Of a DNA stretch of 64,000 nucleotides, positions 42,770-51,525 are shown piece by piece. Source of the DNA: JBEVJC01 sp040510375 (lineage in GTDB: Bacteria > Bacteroidota > Bacteroidia > Chitinophagales > Chitinophagaceae); NCBI GenBank assembly GCA_040510375.1, contig JBEVJC010000007.1, forward strand, positions 10,245 through 74,244, given 5' to 3'. How positions within the stretch are numbered: position 1 is the first letter of the stretch; every line of letters starts with the position of its first letter. Position numbers and translations under genes: made by a program. Under the pieces are notes generated by a model that was not told the DNA's origin, ran no database searches, and worked only from the letters and a program-made list of their open reading frames with translations.

Positions 42770-45367
42770 ATGGCGAAAAATCTGTTGATCGTGGAGAGCC
42801 CGGCGAAGGCGAAAACCATTGAAAAAATACTTGGGAGCGACTTCCAGGTGAAGAGCTGTTATGGCCATATCCGTGACCTGGAAAAGGCGGGTATGGGCAT
42901 TGACCTGGAAAATGATTTCAAACCCAGTTATATCGTTCCGGACGACAAGGAGAAGGTGGTGAAAGAACTGCGTTCACTTGCAAAAAAATCCGGCGAAGTA
43001 TGGCTTGCAACGGATGAGGACCGTGAAGGGGAAGCAATCAGCTGGCATCTCTGTGAAGTGCTGGGCCTGGATCCCGCCACCACCAAACGGATCGTATTCC
43101 ATGAAATCACCCAGCCTGCCATCAAAGCCGCCGTGGCCAATCCGCGTACGCTTGACATGAATCTGGTGAACGCCCAGCAGGCAAGGCGGATCCTCGACCG
43201 TATTGTGGGGTTTGAACTCAGTCCCGTACTGTGGAGAAAGATGAGTATGCGAAACAACCTCAGTGCTGGTCGCGTACAAAGTGTGGCCGTTCGCCTTATC
43301 GCCGAACGCGAACGCGAGATCAATGCATTTGCGCCCCAGAGCAGTTTTAAAATTGATGCCTGGTTTACCGCTACTGATGTTACCAATAAGGCCATCGGGT
43401 TTAAAGCCGAAGGCAATAAATATAATTCGGCCGATGATGCCGAAAAATTCCTGGAAAGTTGTACCGGTGCCGATTATAAAGTGAAGGATGTGCAGGTTAA
43501 ACCCGCACGTCGTTCACCCGCTCCGCCTTTTACCACTTCCACCCTTCAGCAGGAAGCATCCAGGAAACTGGGATATGGTGTGAGTCGCACCATGCTCATC
43601 GCCCAGAAACTGTATGAGAACGGTCATATTTCCTACATGAGAACCGACAGTGTAAGCCTGAGTGATACAGCCCTTGGCGATATCACCCGCACAGTAAAGG
43701 GAATGTATGGCGATAACTATCATCAGTTCCGCAAATACAAGAACAAGAATGAATCGGCCCAGGAAGCGCACGAAGCGATCCGCCCCACGTATATGAATCA
43801 TATCACGGTGGAGGAACCGGACTGGAAAAGATTATATGAACTGATCTGGAAACGCACCATGGCCAGCCAGATGGCTGATGCAGAACTGGAAAAAACAATT
43901 GCAAAGATCAGCATCTCTACCAATAAGGAAGAGCTCACTGCAACGGGGGAAGTCCTGAAGTTTGACGGCTTCCTTAAAGTATACCGCGAAGACCGCGATG
44001 ATGAGGAGTCGGAAGAAGAAACACAGGAAGGGATGTTGCCCCCGCTTATTCCGGGTCAGGAACTGCCGCTTCGCGAGATGAAGGCAACTGAACGTTTTTC
44101 GCGCCCGCTTCCCCGTTACACGGAAGCATCACTGGTTAAAAAACTGGAAGAACTGGGAATCGGCCGGCCATCTACCTATGCTCCTACCATCTCCACCATC
44201 CTTAAACGCGGATATGTGGAGAAGCGGGATAAGGAAGGAACCCGTCGCGATTTCAGGGTATTTGTTTTGAAGGATGGAAAAATCGCAAAACAGATGGAAC
44301 AGGAAAATACCGGTGCGGAAAAATCGAAACTCTTTCCCTCCGATCTGGGACTGGTAGTTACCGACTTCCTCAAACAATATTTCGATGTGATCATGGACTA
44401 TGGGTTCACCGCAAAAATCGAACACGAGTTCGATGAGGTGGCCGGGGGCCGGATGAAGTGGCCGAAGATGTTACACGAATTCTATGATCCTTTTAAAAAG
44501 GATGTTGACAATACCATTGAAACTGCAGAACGGATCAAGGGAGAACGTGTTCTGGGTGTTGATCCCGAATCGGGCAAACCCGTAGTGGCACGTATGGGGC
44601 GGTATGGACCAATGGTACAGATTGGCCAGGCTGAAGATGAAGAGAAACCCCGTTTTGCAAAAATCCCTACCGGACAGAGTATCGAGACCATCAGTTTTAC
44701 AGAAGCAATGGAGCTTTTTTCGATCCAGGGCACCATGGGCACTTACGAAGAAAAAGATATCTCCGTTAATGTAGGCCGGTTTGGACCCTATGTTAAATGG
44801 GGCGAAGAATATATCTCCATCCCGCGCGGAACAGATCTGTCCACGGTTGATGTTAACCGTGCCATAGAACTGATAAAGGAAAAACAAACCGCAGATGCAC
44901 CTGTTGGCACTTATGATGACAAACCCATCACCAAGGGGAAGGGCCGCTTTGGTCCGTTTATAAAATGGGATGGCATGTTTATCAACGTACCCCGCCGATA
45001 CGATTTTGACCATCTTTCCAAAGCCGATATGGATGAACTCATCGCTGCAAAAGTGAGTAAGGAAGCCAATCGTTTTATCCAGCGTTGGGCCGATGAAAAG
45101 ATTGCACTGGAGAATGGAAGATGGGGACCATATATCCGGTTTGGCAAGAAGATGGTGAAGATGGGAAGAAAGGAAGATGATACGAAGTATACACCGGAGG
45201 AAGCAGCTGTTTTGAGCCTGGACGATGTAAAAAAAATGATCGAGGCAGAAATCCCTGGTGCATTCTCCAAAAAAGAAAAAAAGGCCCCTGCCAAAAAGAA
45301 GGCAGCAAAAAAGGCGGCACCTAAAAAAGCCGCTGCAAAAAAGGCAGCCCCTAAAAAGAAACAATAG
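42770..45367 (+). CDS. topA: DNA topoisomerase I with lysine/alanine-rich C-terminal tail
   Basis: An 865-residue type IA topoisomerase that relaxes negative supercoils. The start is the ATG at 42770, preceded by AAGGAG at 42759-42764 with a 5-base spacer; the in-frame GTG at 42764 would put the Shine-Dalgarno inside the gene. Toprim motifs are IVESPAKAKT with E9 and DEDREGEAISWHL; the catalytic tyrosine is Y289 in SYMRTDS. The C-terminus lacks zinc fingers and instead has four GRxGPxxxxG topoisomerase repeats near residues 608, 668, 724 and 782. The last ~30 residues are runs of KKAAPKKAAAKKAAP like histone H1 tails, which would add nonspecific DNA binding. Confidence 0.97.
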   Translation: MAKNLLIVESPAKAKTIEKILGSDFQVKSCYGHIRDLEKAGMGIDLENDFKPSYIVPDDKEKVVKELRSLAKKSGEVWLATDEDREGEAISWHLCEVLGLDPATTKRIVFHEITQPAIKAAVANPRTLDMNLVNAQQARRILDRIVGFELSPVLWRKMSMRNNLSAGRVQSVAVRLIAEREREINAFAPQSSFKIDAWFTATDVTNKAIGFKAEGNKYNSADDAEKFLESCTGADYKVKDVQVKPARRSPAPPFTTSTLQQEASRKLGYGVSRTMLIAQKLYENGHISYMRTDSVSLSDTALGDITRTVKGMYGDNYHQFRKYKNKNESAQEAHEAIRPTYMNHITVEEPDWKRLYELIWKRTMASQMADAELEKTIAKISISTNKEELTATGEVLKFDGFLKVYREDRDDEESEEETQEGMLPPLIPGQELPLREMKATERFSRPLPRYTEASLVKKLEELGIGRPSTYAPTISTILKRGYVEKRDKEGTRRDFRVFVLKDGKIAKQMEQENTGAEKSKLFPSDLGLVVTDFLKQYFDVIMDYGFTAKIEHEFDEVAGGRMKWPKMLHEFYDPFKKDVDNTIETAERIKGERVLGVDPESGKPVVARMGRYGPMVQIGQAEDEEKPRFAKIPTGQSIETISFTEAMELFSIQGTMGTYEEKDISVNVGRFGPYVKWGEEYISIPRGTDLSTVDVNRAIELIKEKQTADAPVGTYDDKPITKGKGRFGPFIKWDGMFINVPRRYDFDHLSKADMDELIAAKVSKEANRFIQRWADEKIALENGRWGPYIRFGKKMVKMGRKEDDTKYTPEEAAVLSLDDVKKMIEAEIPGAFSKKEKKAPAKKKAAKKAAPKKAAAKKAAPKKKQ

Positions 45368-46116
45368 TGGAACGCAAGTACTGGGAAAAAATAGCGCCAT
45401 CGTATGAGGAAGAAATCTTCGATGTACTGAAGCAGGATAAAAAAGAACTTATCCGCCACGCTATTCAGTCGCGCGCATCAAAAAACCAGAAGGTGGTAGA
45501 TGCCGGTTGTGCCGTTGGTAAATGGTTACCCGTGTTGTCGCCACTCTTCAGCCAGGTCACGGCTGTGGACATCTCCTCGCGTAACCTGGCAATTGCACAG
45601 AAAAAGTATTCCCATCTCACCAATATTATTTACCAGCGGGCAGATCTTTCTTCGGCAAGGATAACCATGAAGGGTTATGATATGGCGATCTGCATCAACG
45701 CAGTGCTGAGTGATTCGCTGATTAAACGCGCACGTTTTTTTAACCAGTTATCCAAAGCAGTGCGCCGCAACGGATATCTGATCCTGGTGGTACCCTCCCT
45801 CGAATCATGGTTACTCAGCCGCATCATCCAGAAACAGTACAAGATCGATGCAACGTTGTTTCGCCAGAAGATCAGCGACACGGAAGCCGCAAGCCGGTAC
45901 CGGAATATACAACAGGGTAATGTTGAGATTGATGAGGTAGCTACCAAACATTACCTGGGACCAGAACTGCAGCTTACACTCTCCAAAGCAGGTTTTGAAA
46001 TGGAAGAACAACATAAAGTGGAGTACGACTGGCATACAGAGTTCGTAGCACCACCTTCCTGGCTGAAAGAACCGATGCCATTTGACTGGCTTTGTGTTTG
46101 CCGCAAAACAATATAA
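45367..46116 (+). CDS. Class I SAM-dependent methyltransferase
   Basis: A 249-residue methyltransferase. Motif I is VVDAGCAVGKWLPVL, with AVDISSRNLAIA as the acidic loop after strand 2 and ICINAVLSDS as motif IV. The GTG start at 45367 overlaps the topA TAG by one base; the first residues MERKYWEKIAPSYEEEIF fit the usual N-terminal helix. The acceptor is unknown. One-base overlap suggests translational coupling to topA. Confidence 0.85.
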   Translation: MERKYWEKIAPSYEEEIFDVLKQDKKELIRHAIQSRASKNQKVVDAGCAVGKWLPVLSPLFSQVTAVDISSRNLAIAQKKYSHLTNIIYQRADLSSARITMKGYDMAICINAVLSDSLIKRARFFNQLSKAVRRNGYLILVVPSLESWLLSRIIQKQYKIDATLFRQKISDTEAASRYRNIQQGNVEIDEVATKHYLGPELQLTLSKAGFEMEEQHKVEYDWHTEFVAPPSWLKEPMPFDWLCVCRKTI

Positions 46117-46204
46117 CTTCCAACTGCAGCCATTTCCCCAGCGTGTGGAAAAGTTTAACTATTTGCTTTGCCCTGCAATGGAGATATTGTGATTGCATTT
46201 AACC

Positions 46205-47068
46205 ATGGAATCAAACAAAGTCATATCTGCACTGCTTCACCTGATCGACGATCCGGACCAGGAAGTATTTGATGTAGTGTCGGATAAAATAGTGGACTTT
46301 GGAAAACCAATCATTCCCAACCTGGAACATTTATGGGAAACCACTCCCGATGAACAGACACAGGAACGTATTGAGCTATTGATCCATCGCCTGCATTTCA
46401 GGGATCTTACGGAAGATATCCGGCAGTGGAATGTTTCGGGTCATCACGACCTGCTGATCGGAGGTTTACTGGTGGCCAAATTCCAGTATCCGGATCTTAC
46501 CACCGCTCCCGTTTTAAAAGAGGTGGAAAAAATCCGCCGGAATATCTGGCTGGAGCTGAACAATTACCTCACTCCGCTTGAGCAGATCAATATTGTAACC
46601 AGTATCCTGTATAGTTATTACGGGCTAAAGGGTACTGAGATCAATTACAAGGAACCAAACGAATTCATGCTGCACAAGATCATTGAATCCAAAAGAGGCA
46701 ACCAGATCAGTAATGGCCTGCTTTACCTGCTTCTTTGTGAATTGCTGGACATACCCGTGCGCGCAGTGAATATTCCCAAACAATTTGTTGTTGCCTATTT
46801 CAAACCGGGTTATTCGTCAGATAACCTGGCCGACCCGTTTGACCATATAGATTTTTTCATTGACCCTTCAACAGGCCAGGTATTTACGCACCAGGATGCT
46901 GAAAATTATTTCCGCAGGATCGGCGTCCAGCCCGTATCCAGCTTCTTCCAGCCAAGGAAAAACAAAGAAGTAATCCGCCAGCTGATTGAAGAATTCAGCA
47001 AATGTTTTACTGATAAAGATGTATACAAACAGAAAGAACTGATGGAATTGGCCGGTCTTTTGGATTAA
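46205..47068 (+). CDS. Transglutaminase-like protein (SirB1 family)
   Basis: A 287-residue protein starting at ATG 46205 (MESNKVISALLHL). The N-terminal region resembles SirB1 N-terminal HEAT-like helices (DDPDQEVFDVVSDKIVDFG), and residues ~150-230 give the transglutaminase-like core (NQISNGLLYLLLCELLDIPVRAVNIPKQFVVAYF). The active-site cysteine expected near that segment is replaced by SNGLLYLLLC, where C appears later; catalytic competence is therefore uncertain. SirB1-type proteins are associated with tRNA or motility functions in some bacteria. It is 88 bp after the methyltransferase. Confidence 0.78.
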   Translation: MESNKVISALLHLIDDPDQEVFDVVSDKIVDFGKPIIPNLEHLWETTPDEQTQERIELLIHRLHFRDLTEDIRQWNVSGHHDLLIGGLLVAKFQYPDLTTAPVLKEVEKIRRNIWLELNNYLTPLEQINIVTSILYSYYGLKGTEINYKEPNEFMLHKIIESKRGNQISNGLLYLLLCELLDIPVRAVNIPKQFVVAYFKPGYSSDNLADPFDHIDFFIDPSTGQVFTHQDAENYFRRIGVQPVSSFFQPRKNKEVIRQLIEEFSKCFTDKDVYKQKELMELAGLLD

Positions 47069-47114
47069 CTTCGGATAAGGATTTTCCTGAATAACTCAAA
47101 CCAAAGTTTAAATT

Positions 47115-47585
47115 ATGAAAGTCAACATCGGCATCACTGAAAAAAACCGCCAGGCCGTTGCCCTGGAACTGAACAAACTGCTGGCAGACGAACACATCCT
47201 TTATAATAAAACCCGTAATTACCATTGGAGTGTGGAGGGCCCCAGCTTTATGGAATTCCATAAACTCTATGAACATCAATATACCGACCTGGCCGAAACA
47301 ATCGACGAGATTGCAGAACGGATCCGGACCATTGGTCATTTTGCGGAAGGAAGGCTTAAAGAAATAATCAAACTGGCTTCCCTGGAAGAACCGGAAGCAC
47401 CCACTGAACAAAAATTACAGATCGCCAACCTCGAAGGCGACCATGAGATCCTGATCCAGCGCCTGCGTAAATTAATCGTGCAGTTCGATGAGGAGTTTAA
47501 GGATATCGGCAGTTCCGATTTCCTTACCGGTTTACTCAAACAGCATGAAAAGATGGCGTGGATGCTGCGCAGTTACCTGCGTTAA
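47115..47585 (+). CDS. dps: Dps-family DNA-binding ferritin-like protein
   Basis: A 156-residue protein forming dodecamers that store iron and protect DNA. Ferroxidase ligands are all present: H37 and H49 in RNYHWSVEGPSFMEFHKLYE, D64 and E68 in ETIDEIAERI. Length is typical. Leader sequence before the ATG is AT-rich. A bidirectional terminator lies 16 bp after the stop. Confidence 0.94.
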   Translation: MKVNIGITEKNRQAVALELNKLLADEHILYNKTRNYHWSVEGPSFMEFHKLYEHQYTDLAETIDEIAERIRTIGHFAEGRLKEIIKLASLEEPEAPTEQKLQIANLEGDHEILIQRLRKLIVQFDEEFKDIGSSDFLTGLLKQHEKMAWMLRSYLR

Positions 47586-47600
47586 ACAATACCGGTAATC

Positions 47601-47638
47601 AAAAAAAAATCACGTGGTGGACCCACGTGATTTTTTTT
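47601..47638. terminator. Bidirectional intrinsic terminator between dps and the oxidoreductase
   Basis: ATCACGTGG (47609-47617) and CCACGTGAT (47623-47631) form a 9 bp stem with a 5-base loop, flanked by A8 on the left and T8 on the right. It can stop transcription from both dps (rightward) and the oxidoreductase gene (leftward). Confidence 0.92.
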
Positions 47639-47697
47639 ATTCCGCTCCTTGGTTTTATAAAGGAATACAAACTGAAGAGCTTTCTTTCCTGAATGAA

Positions 47698-49143
47698 TTA
47701 CAACGCAAGTTTCCAGCCATCCCTGTATGTTGATTTTACATACTGGTTCGCCGGTTCAAAATTGGTGATCTTCATATTCTTTGCATCCCATAACAGTTTT
47801 TTCCTGCCGGGCCATCTTCCGTTTGATGTTTTGGTTTCTTTATCTTCCAGCATATAACTGCGGATAGCAAGGTTACCCATCAGGATACCCTCGGTGAGGG
47901 GTCCCGCGAATTCAAACGGCGAACTTACTTCACCCTTTCCATGACCTGCAATACATGCGTTCACCCATTGTACATAATGTCCTTCAGGTACACGTTTCAG
48001 TGTGGGTTCCGGCATTTTTTCCTGTTGCATCCTTGTAAGTGGCAGCAGGCGCGGGTTTGCGCCATATACATCCAGCAACATTTTTCCCTTTGTTCCTATC
48101 AGCAGCAGTCCGCCGTCGGAGTTGCCGAATGCTTCTTCCGGTAATAATTCTTCCGGACGTTCGGGCAGTAATCCACCATCGTACCAGGAGAATTTGATAT
48201 CCCCTTTATTATCCGTTCTTGGGAAATTGAGGTGGATAATCGACGAGGTTGGACAGCTATCCGTATAATTTTCTGCTTTCCACATCACCTTATAGATATT
48301 CGACATGCTGCATTCTGCCGCATCCGGATAATCGATCGGAAGGAGCCGGTACATGGCATCAAGGATATGGCAGGCCATATCACCAAGGGCACCTGTTCCA
48401 AAATTCCACCATCCACGCCAGTTGAATGGCAGGTAGGCCGGATTATAATCAATGGCTTTGGCTGGTCCCAGCCAGAGGTTCCAGTCCAGTTCGGAAGGAA
48501 CGGCAAACTTACCCGATGGCGTTTCAATACCCTGTGGCCATACAGGGCGGTTGGTCCAACCCTTGGCTTCTGTTACCTCACCAATCATACCGGCCATGTA
48601 CATTTCTTTGGCCTTGCGCACACCGTCGCCCGATGCCCCCTGGTTACCCATCTGGGTCACCACCTTATATTTCCTTGCTGCATCGGCCAGGATCCTTGCT
48701 TCATAAATATCATGCGTGAGGGGTTTCTGGGTATACACGTGTTTGCCAAGCTGCATAGCTGCAATTGTGGCTACTGCATGGGTATGATCGGGCGTAGAGA
48801 TCACACAGGCATCGATTGAGTTTTTGTGTTTGTCCAGCATCTCGCGGAAGTCGCGCTGGTACGTTGCTTTGGGATAACGGGCTCTTGACTTCGCCGCCTG
48901 GCGGTCGTCAACATCACAGAGTGCAACGATATTGACATTCGGGCTTTTTGCAATTTCGGTGAGGTCGCTCTCGCCTTTACCACCCACACCAATACCGGCC
49001 ACATTCAGTTTGTCACTTGGTGCAACAAACCCGCGGCCGAGCACTTCACGGGGTACAATAAAAAAACCGGCTGCTGCAACGCCGGCATTACGGATAAATT
49101 TTCTTCGGGACGCGGACATCTTACTTTGATGCGGGACTTTCAT
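47698..49143 (-). CDS. Tat-exported Gfo/Idh/MocA-family oxidoreductase
   Basis: A 481-residue periplasmic protein. The twin-arginine signal is SASRRKFIRNAGVAAAGFFIV. The nucleotide-binding region is VAGIGVGGKGESDL and the lysine motif is HVYTQKPLTHDIYEA, with Q in place of E in the usual EKP. The C-terminal part has GFFNFGTGALGDMACHILDAM-like blocks (here NFGTGALGDMACHILDAM). Such exported family members are abundant in Bacteroidota and probably act on sugars. Candidate starts are 49152, 49143 and 49119; I used 49143. It diverges from the CsaA-like gene. Confidence 0.88.
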   Translation of the reverse strand: MKVPHQSKMSASRRKFIRNAGVAAAGFFIVPREVLGRGFVAPSDKLNVAGIGVGGKGESDLTEIAKSPNVNIVALCDVDDRQAAKSRARYPKATYQRDFREMLDKHKNSIDACVISTPDHTHAVATIAAMQLGKHVYTQKPLTHDIYEARILADAARKYKVVTQMGNQGASGDGVRKAKEMYMAGMIGEVTEAKGWTNRPVWPQGIETPSGKFAVPSELDWNLWLGPAKAIDYNPAYLPFNWRGWWNFGTGALGDMACHILDAMYRLLPIDYPDAAECSMSNIYKVMWKAENYTDSCPTSSIIHLNFPRTDNKGDIKFSWYDGGLLPERPEELLPEEAFGNSDGGLLLIGTKGKMLLDVYGANPRLLPLTRMQQEKMPEPTLKRVPEGHYVQWVNACIAGHGKGEVSSPFEFAGPLTEGILMGNLAIRSYMLEDKETKTSNGRWPGRKKLLWDAKNMKITNFEPANQYVKSTYRDGWKLAL

Positions 49144-49153
49144 ACTAAGCATA

Positions 49154-49185
49154 TTTGCGTTAAGGTAGGGAAATTTTTATTTTTA
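49154..49185 (+). promoter_or_regulatory. Promoter of the CsaA-like gene, -33/-7 type
   Basis: TTTG at 49154-49157 is followed after 20 bases by TATTTTTA at 49178-49185, which matches TAnnTTTG at seven of eight bases. The start site would be near 49190, about 14 bases before the ATG at 49204. This is the only place in the window where I found both elements at near-standard spacing. Confidence 0.5.
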
Positions 49186-49203
49186 CCTGTCAAATGTAAG
49201 GCT

Positions 49204-49545
49204 ATGAAGAATACGATCAACTGGAATGATTTCGAAAAAATAGATATACGGCTGGGTACCATTATCGCCGCAGCTGATTTTCCCAAAGCAAAACGCCCCG
49301 CCTTTCAGTTATCAATCGATTTCGGTAAAGAGATCGGTGTGTTGCAGTCGAGTGCGCAGATTACTACATTATATTCAAAAGAAGAACTTCCCGGTACGCA
49401 GGTTGTTGCGATCATCAATTTCCCGCCAAAACAGATTGCCAACTTTTTCAGTCAGTGCCTGGTCCTCGGTGTTTATGATGAAAACAATAACGTAATTTTA
49501 TTGCAACCGGGAAAACCGACATCGAACGGGCAACCAATTGGATAA
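49204..49545 (+). CDS. CsaA-like tRNA-binding domain protein
   Basis: A 113-residue protein starting at MKNTINWNDFEKIDIRLGTI (ATG 49204); earlier in-frame starts add an unrelated leader. It contains the single OB-fold tRNA-binding domain (DIRLGTIIAAADFPKAKRPAFQL, GVLQSSAQITTLY, QVVAIINFPPKQIANFFSQ). CsaA-type proteins act as chaperones or bind tRNA; the exact role is unclear. The next gene starts inside its last codons at a TTG. Confidence 0.88.
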   Translation: MKNTINWNDFEKIDIRLGTIIAAADFPKAKRPAFQLSIDFGKEIGVLQSSAQITTLYSKEELPGTQVVAIINFPPKQIANFFSQCLVLGVYDENNNVILLQPGKPTSNGQPIG

Positions 49546-50032
49546 AATTTATACTACATACTACCAGTCGCCGTTGGGCAAACTCCGCATCAACGGTACA
49601 ACCGGATGTATCACGGGTGTTAATTTCGAGGATGGGGAATCCGCCGTTGAAGCCGATAACGATCTTCCTCCCCTGCTGATCAATTGTGTGGATCAGTTTA
49701 TCCAGTATTTCAATGGCGACAGGAAAAGATTTGAACTACCCCTTGACCAGGCTGGAACCAGCTTCCAGCAAGCTGTCTGGACGGAACTCCTGGCCATCCC
49801 GTTTGGCCGCACCATCAGTTATATCCAGCTGGCCATCCGCCAGGGCGACCCAAAAGCAACCCGCGCAGTAGCCGCTGCCAACGGCCGGAACAATATCGCA
49901 ATCATCATTCCCTGTCACCGTGTTATTGGCGCTAACCGTGCGCTGACCGGTTATGCAGGCGGAATCTGGCGCAAGAAATGGTTGCTGGACCATGAAGCCA
50001 GGATCAGTCACGGCGTGTTATCATTGTTCTGA
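49538..50032 (+). CDS. ogt: Methylated-DNA--protein-cysteine methyltransferase
   Basis: A 164-residue DNA repair protein that removes O6-methylguanine. The acceptor cysteine is C126 in IIIPCHRVIGANRAL; GTSFQQAVWTELLAIPFG and the DNA-binding helix ATRAVAAANGRN precede it. The start codon is TTG at 49538, which overlaps the end of the CsaA-like gene by 8 bp; the sequence DKIYTTYYQSPLG after it is the family's usual beginning. No ATG or GTG sits nearby. Confidence 0.93.
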   Translation: MDKIYTTYYQSPLGKLRINGTTGCITGVNFEDGESAVEADNDLPPLLINCVDQFIQYFNGDRKRFELPLDQAGTSFQQAVWTELLAIPFGRTISYIQLAIRQGDPKATRAVAAANGRNNIAIIIPCHRVIGANRALTGYAGGIWRKKWLLDHEARISHGVLSLF

Positions 50033-50135
50033 TCCATCTTATTCTTTCTTATTTCCCTGAAAAACGAAATCTTTGCCCACTAACAGGGAGTGTTATTATG
50101 GCACCTGTTTGATTTATTTTAACCGGAATAAAAAT

Positions 50136-50549
50136 ATGGACCTGAAATACCCTTTAAAGATCGCAAGCAGCCGCATTGCCGGCCAGGGAGCTTTTGCGCT
50201 TGTTGCGATCCCCGCAAAACGTAAACTTGGAAATATGGGCGGGGAGATCATCTCTTACCGGGAAGCACAGAAGCGGGTAAAAAAACAACCACATAATGTT
50301 CTTTACATGGTGGAATTCGACAATGAAGATATTGCGCTTGATGCCAGTGTGAATGTGAATGCACTCCGTCACATCAACCATTCCTGCGATCCAAATACAT
50401 TTATGCGGCGGGCTTACCGTAAAGTGGAATTCTATACGTTGCGGCCCATAAAAAAAGGGGAGGAACTCACCTGCGATTATGGCGAAACCCACCATAATGG
50501 AAAATTACCCTGCCGGTGCGGATCAGCTAATTGCAGGGGCTTTATTTAA
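50136..50549 (+). CDS. SET-domain protein with post-SET motif
   Basis: A 137-residue protein starting at MDLKYPLKIASSRIAGQGAF (ATG 50136). The canonical SET motifs are RHINHSCDPNTFMRR and EELTCDYGET, and the end carries the post-SET zinc site CRCGSANCRGF. This is a near-complete eukaryote-like SET arrangement, predicted to methylate lysines of an unknown protein. A longer frame to 50073 exists but lacks domain support. It differs from the diverged copy at 15535. Confidence 0.9.
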   Translation: MDLKYPLKIASSRIAGQGAFALVAIPAKRKLGNMGGEIISYREAQKRVKKQPHNVLYMVEFDNEDIALDASVNVNALRHINHSCDPNTFMRRAYRKVEFYTLRPIKKGEELTCDYGETHHNGKLPCRCGSANCRGFI

Positions 50550-50557
50550 TAACTTTG
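50550..50557 (+). promoter_or_regulatory. -7 box next to the pdxJ start, possible leaderless transcript
   Basis: TAACTTTG is a full TAnnTTTG match and ends four bases before the ATG at 50562. A start site about five bases after the box would fall on the ATG itself. The region before it is coding sequence of the SET gene. Confidence 0.35.
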
Positions 50558-50561
50558 CATC

Positions 50562-51290
50562 ATGACTTCATTATCGGTAAATATAAACAAGATCGCCACG
50601 CTGCGGAATTCACGCGGTGGCAATAATCCCGACCTGATAAAGACTGCACTGGATATTGAACGCTTCGGTGCGGATGGGATCACGGTGCATCCAAGACCCG
50701 ATGAACGCCATATCCGTTATGAAGATGTACGGTTATTAAAAAAGAAGATCAAAACCGAATTCAATATTGAAGGCAATAGCCGTGAACAGAAATTTATTGA
50801 TCTTGTACTGGAAACAAAACCGCAGCAGGTAACGCTGGTGCCGGATGTACTCGGACAACTCACTTCCGATCATGGTTGGGACACCATTACCCACCAGGAT
50901 TACCTGAAAGAAATAATCGGCATTTTTAAAGCAGCGGGGATCCGCGTATCGATCTTCACTGATCCCGATATAAAAATGGTGGAGGCCGCCGCCACTACCG
51001 GTACTGACCGCATCGAACTGTACACCGAACAGTATGCACGTATTTATGCCGGTGGTGAAAAGGAACGGGCAGTGGCTCCGTATCTTGCAGCGGCCGTGAG
51101 GGCACGTGAGCTTGGACTAGGAATTAATGCCGGGCACGACCTGGACCTGCAGAACCTCGGTTTTTTTTCCCGTAATATTCCCTGGATTGATGAGGTAAGT
51201 ATCGGTCACGCCCTGATCACTGATGCAATCTGGCTCGGACTGGAGAATACGGTGCAGTTGTATAAACGGCAGCTGGAGGCTTCGCGCTGA
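50562..51290 (+). CDS. pdxJ: Pyridoxine 5'-phosphate synthase
   Basis: A 242-residue TIM-barrel enzyme that condenses 1-deoxy-xylulose 5-phosphate with 1-amino-acetone 3-phosphate to make vitamin B6. The start SVNINKIATLRNSRGG and the GADGITVHPRPDERHI motif are typical, as are TLVPDVLGQLTSDHGWD and LGINAGHDLDLQN. Twelve bases separate it from the SET gene. Confidence 0.96.
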   Translation: MTSLSVNINKIATLRNSRGGNNPDLIKTALDIERFGADGITVHPRPDERHIRYEDVRLLKKKIKTEFNIEGNSREQKFIDLVLETKPQQVTLVPDVLGQLTSDHGWDTITHQDYLKEIIGIFKAAGIRVSIFTDPDIKMVEAAATTGTDRIELYTEQYARIYAGGEKERAVAPYLAAAVRARELGLGINAGHDLDLQNLGFFSRNIPWIDEVSIGHALITDAIWLGLENTVQLYKRQLEASR

Positions 51291-51525
51291 GCCCCTTTCG
51301 TTCATGGTCCGCATACAAACCACGGTTGACGCGAAATTCAGGTGGTGGATGCCGGCGCTTACCGGCCCGATCGCCCTGTGATTGAAATAGGGATTGCAGG
51401 ATTACATGTATCCCGTGCATCAAGGCGAAATCCGGCCAATACATTAAGAATAGAATAAGTTTCCCGTTATTCACCGGTTTTTCATCCGATTCTTTATCTT
51501 CATTGTCCAACCTAAACCTGGAATT
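51291..51525. other. Intergenic region, 235 bp, no gene recognised
   Basis: This gap between pdxJ and the LolA-like gene shows no repeat, RNA or convincing ORF. A weak stem GCCGG/CCGGC (51351-51366) has no T run after it. The last 40 bases are AT-rich and probably hold the promoter of the following gene. Confidence 0.4.

Noticed and set aside
44471..45400. Long cysteine/phenylalanine-rich frame antisense to the end of topA
   Set aside because: It mirrors the lysine-rich tail and topoisomerase repeats of topA; the phenylalanine runs are the complement of AAA/AAG codons.
51217..51510. 97-codon leftward frame in the gap after pdxJ
   Set aside because: It overlaps the real end of pdxJ, has biased composition and no upstream signal; I treat the gap as non-coding.
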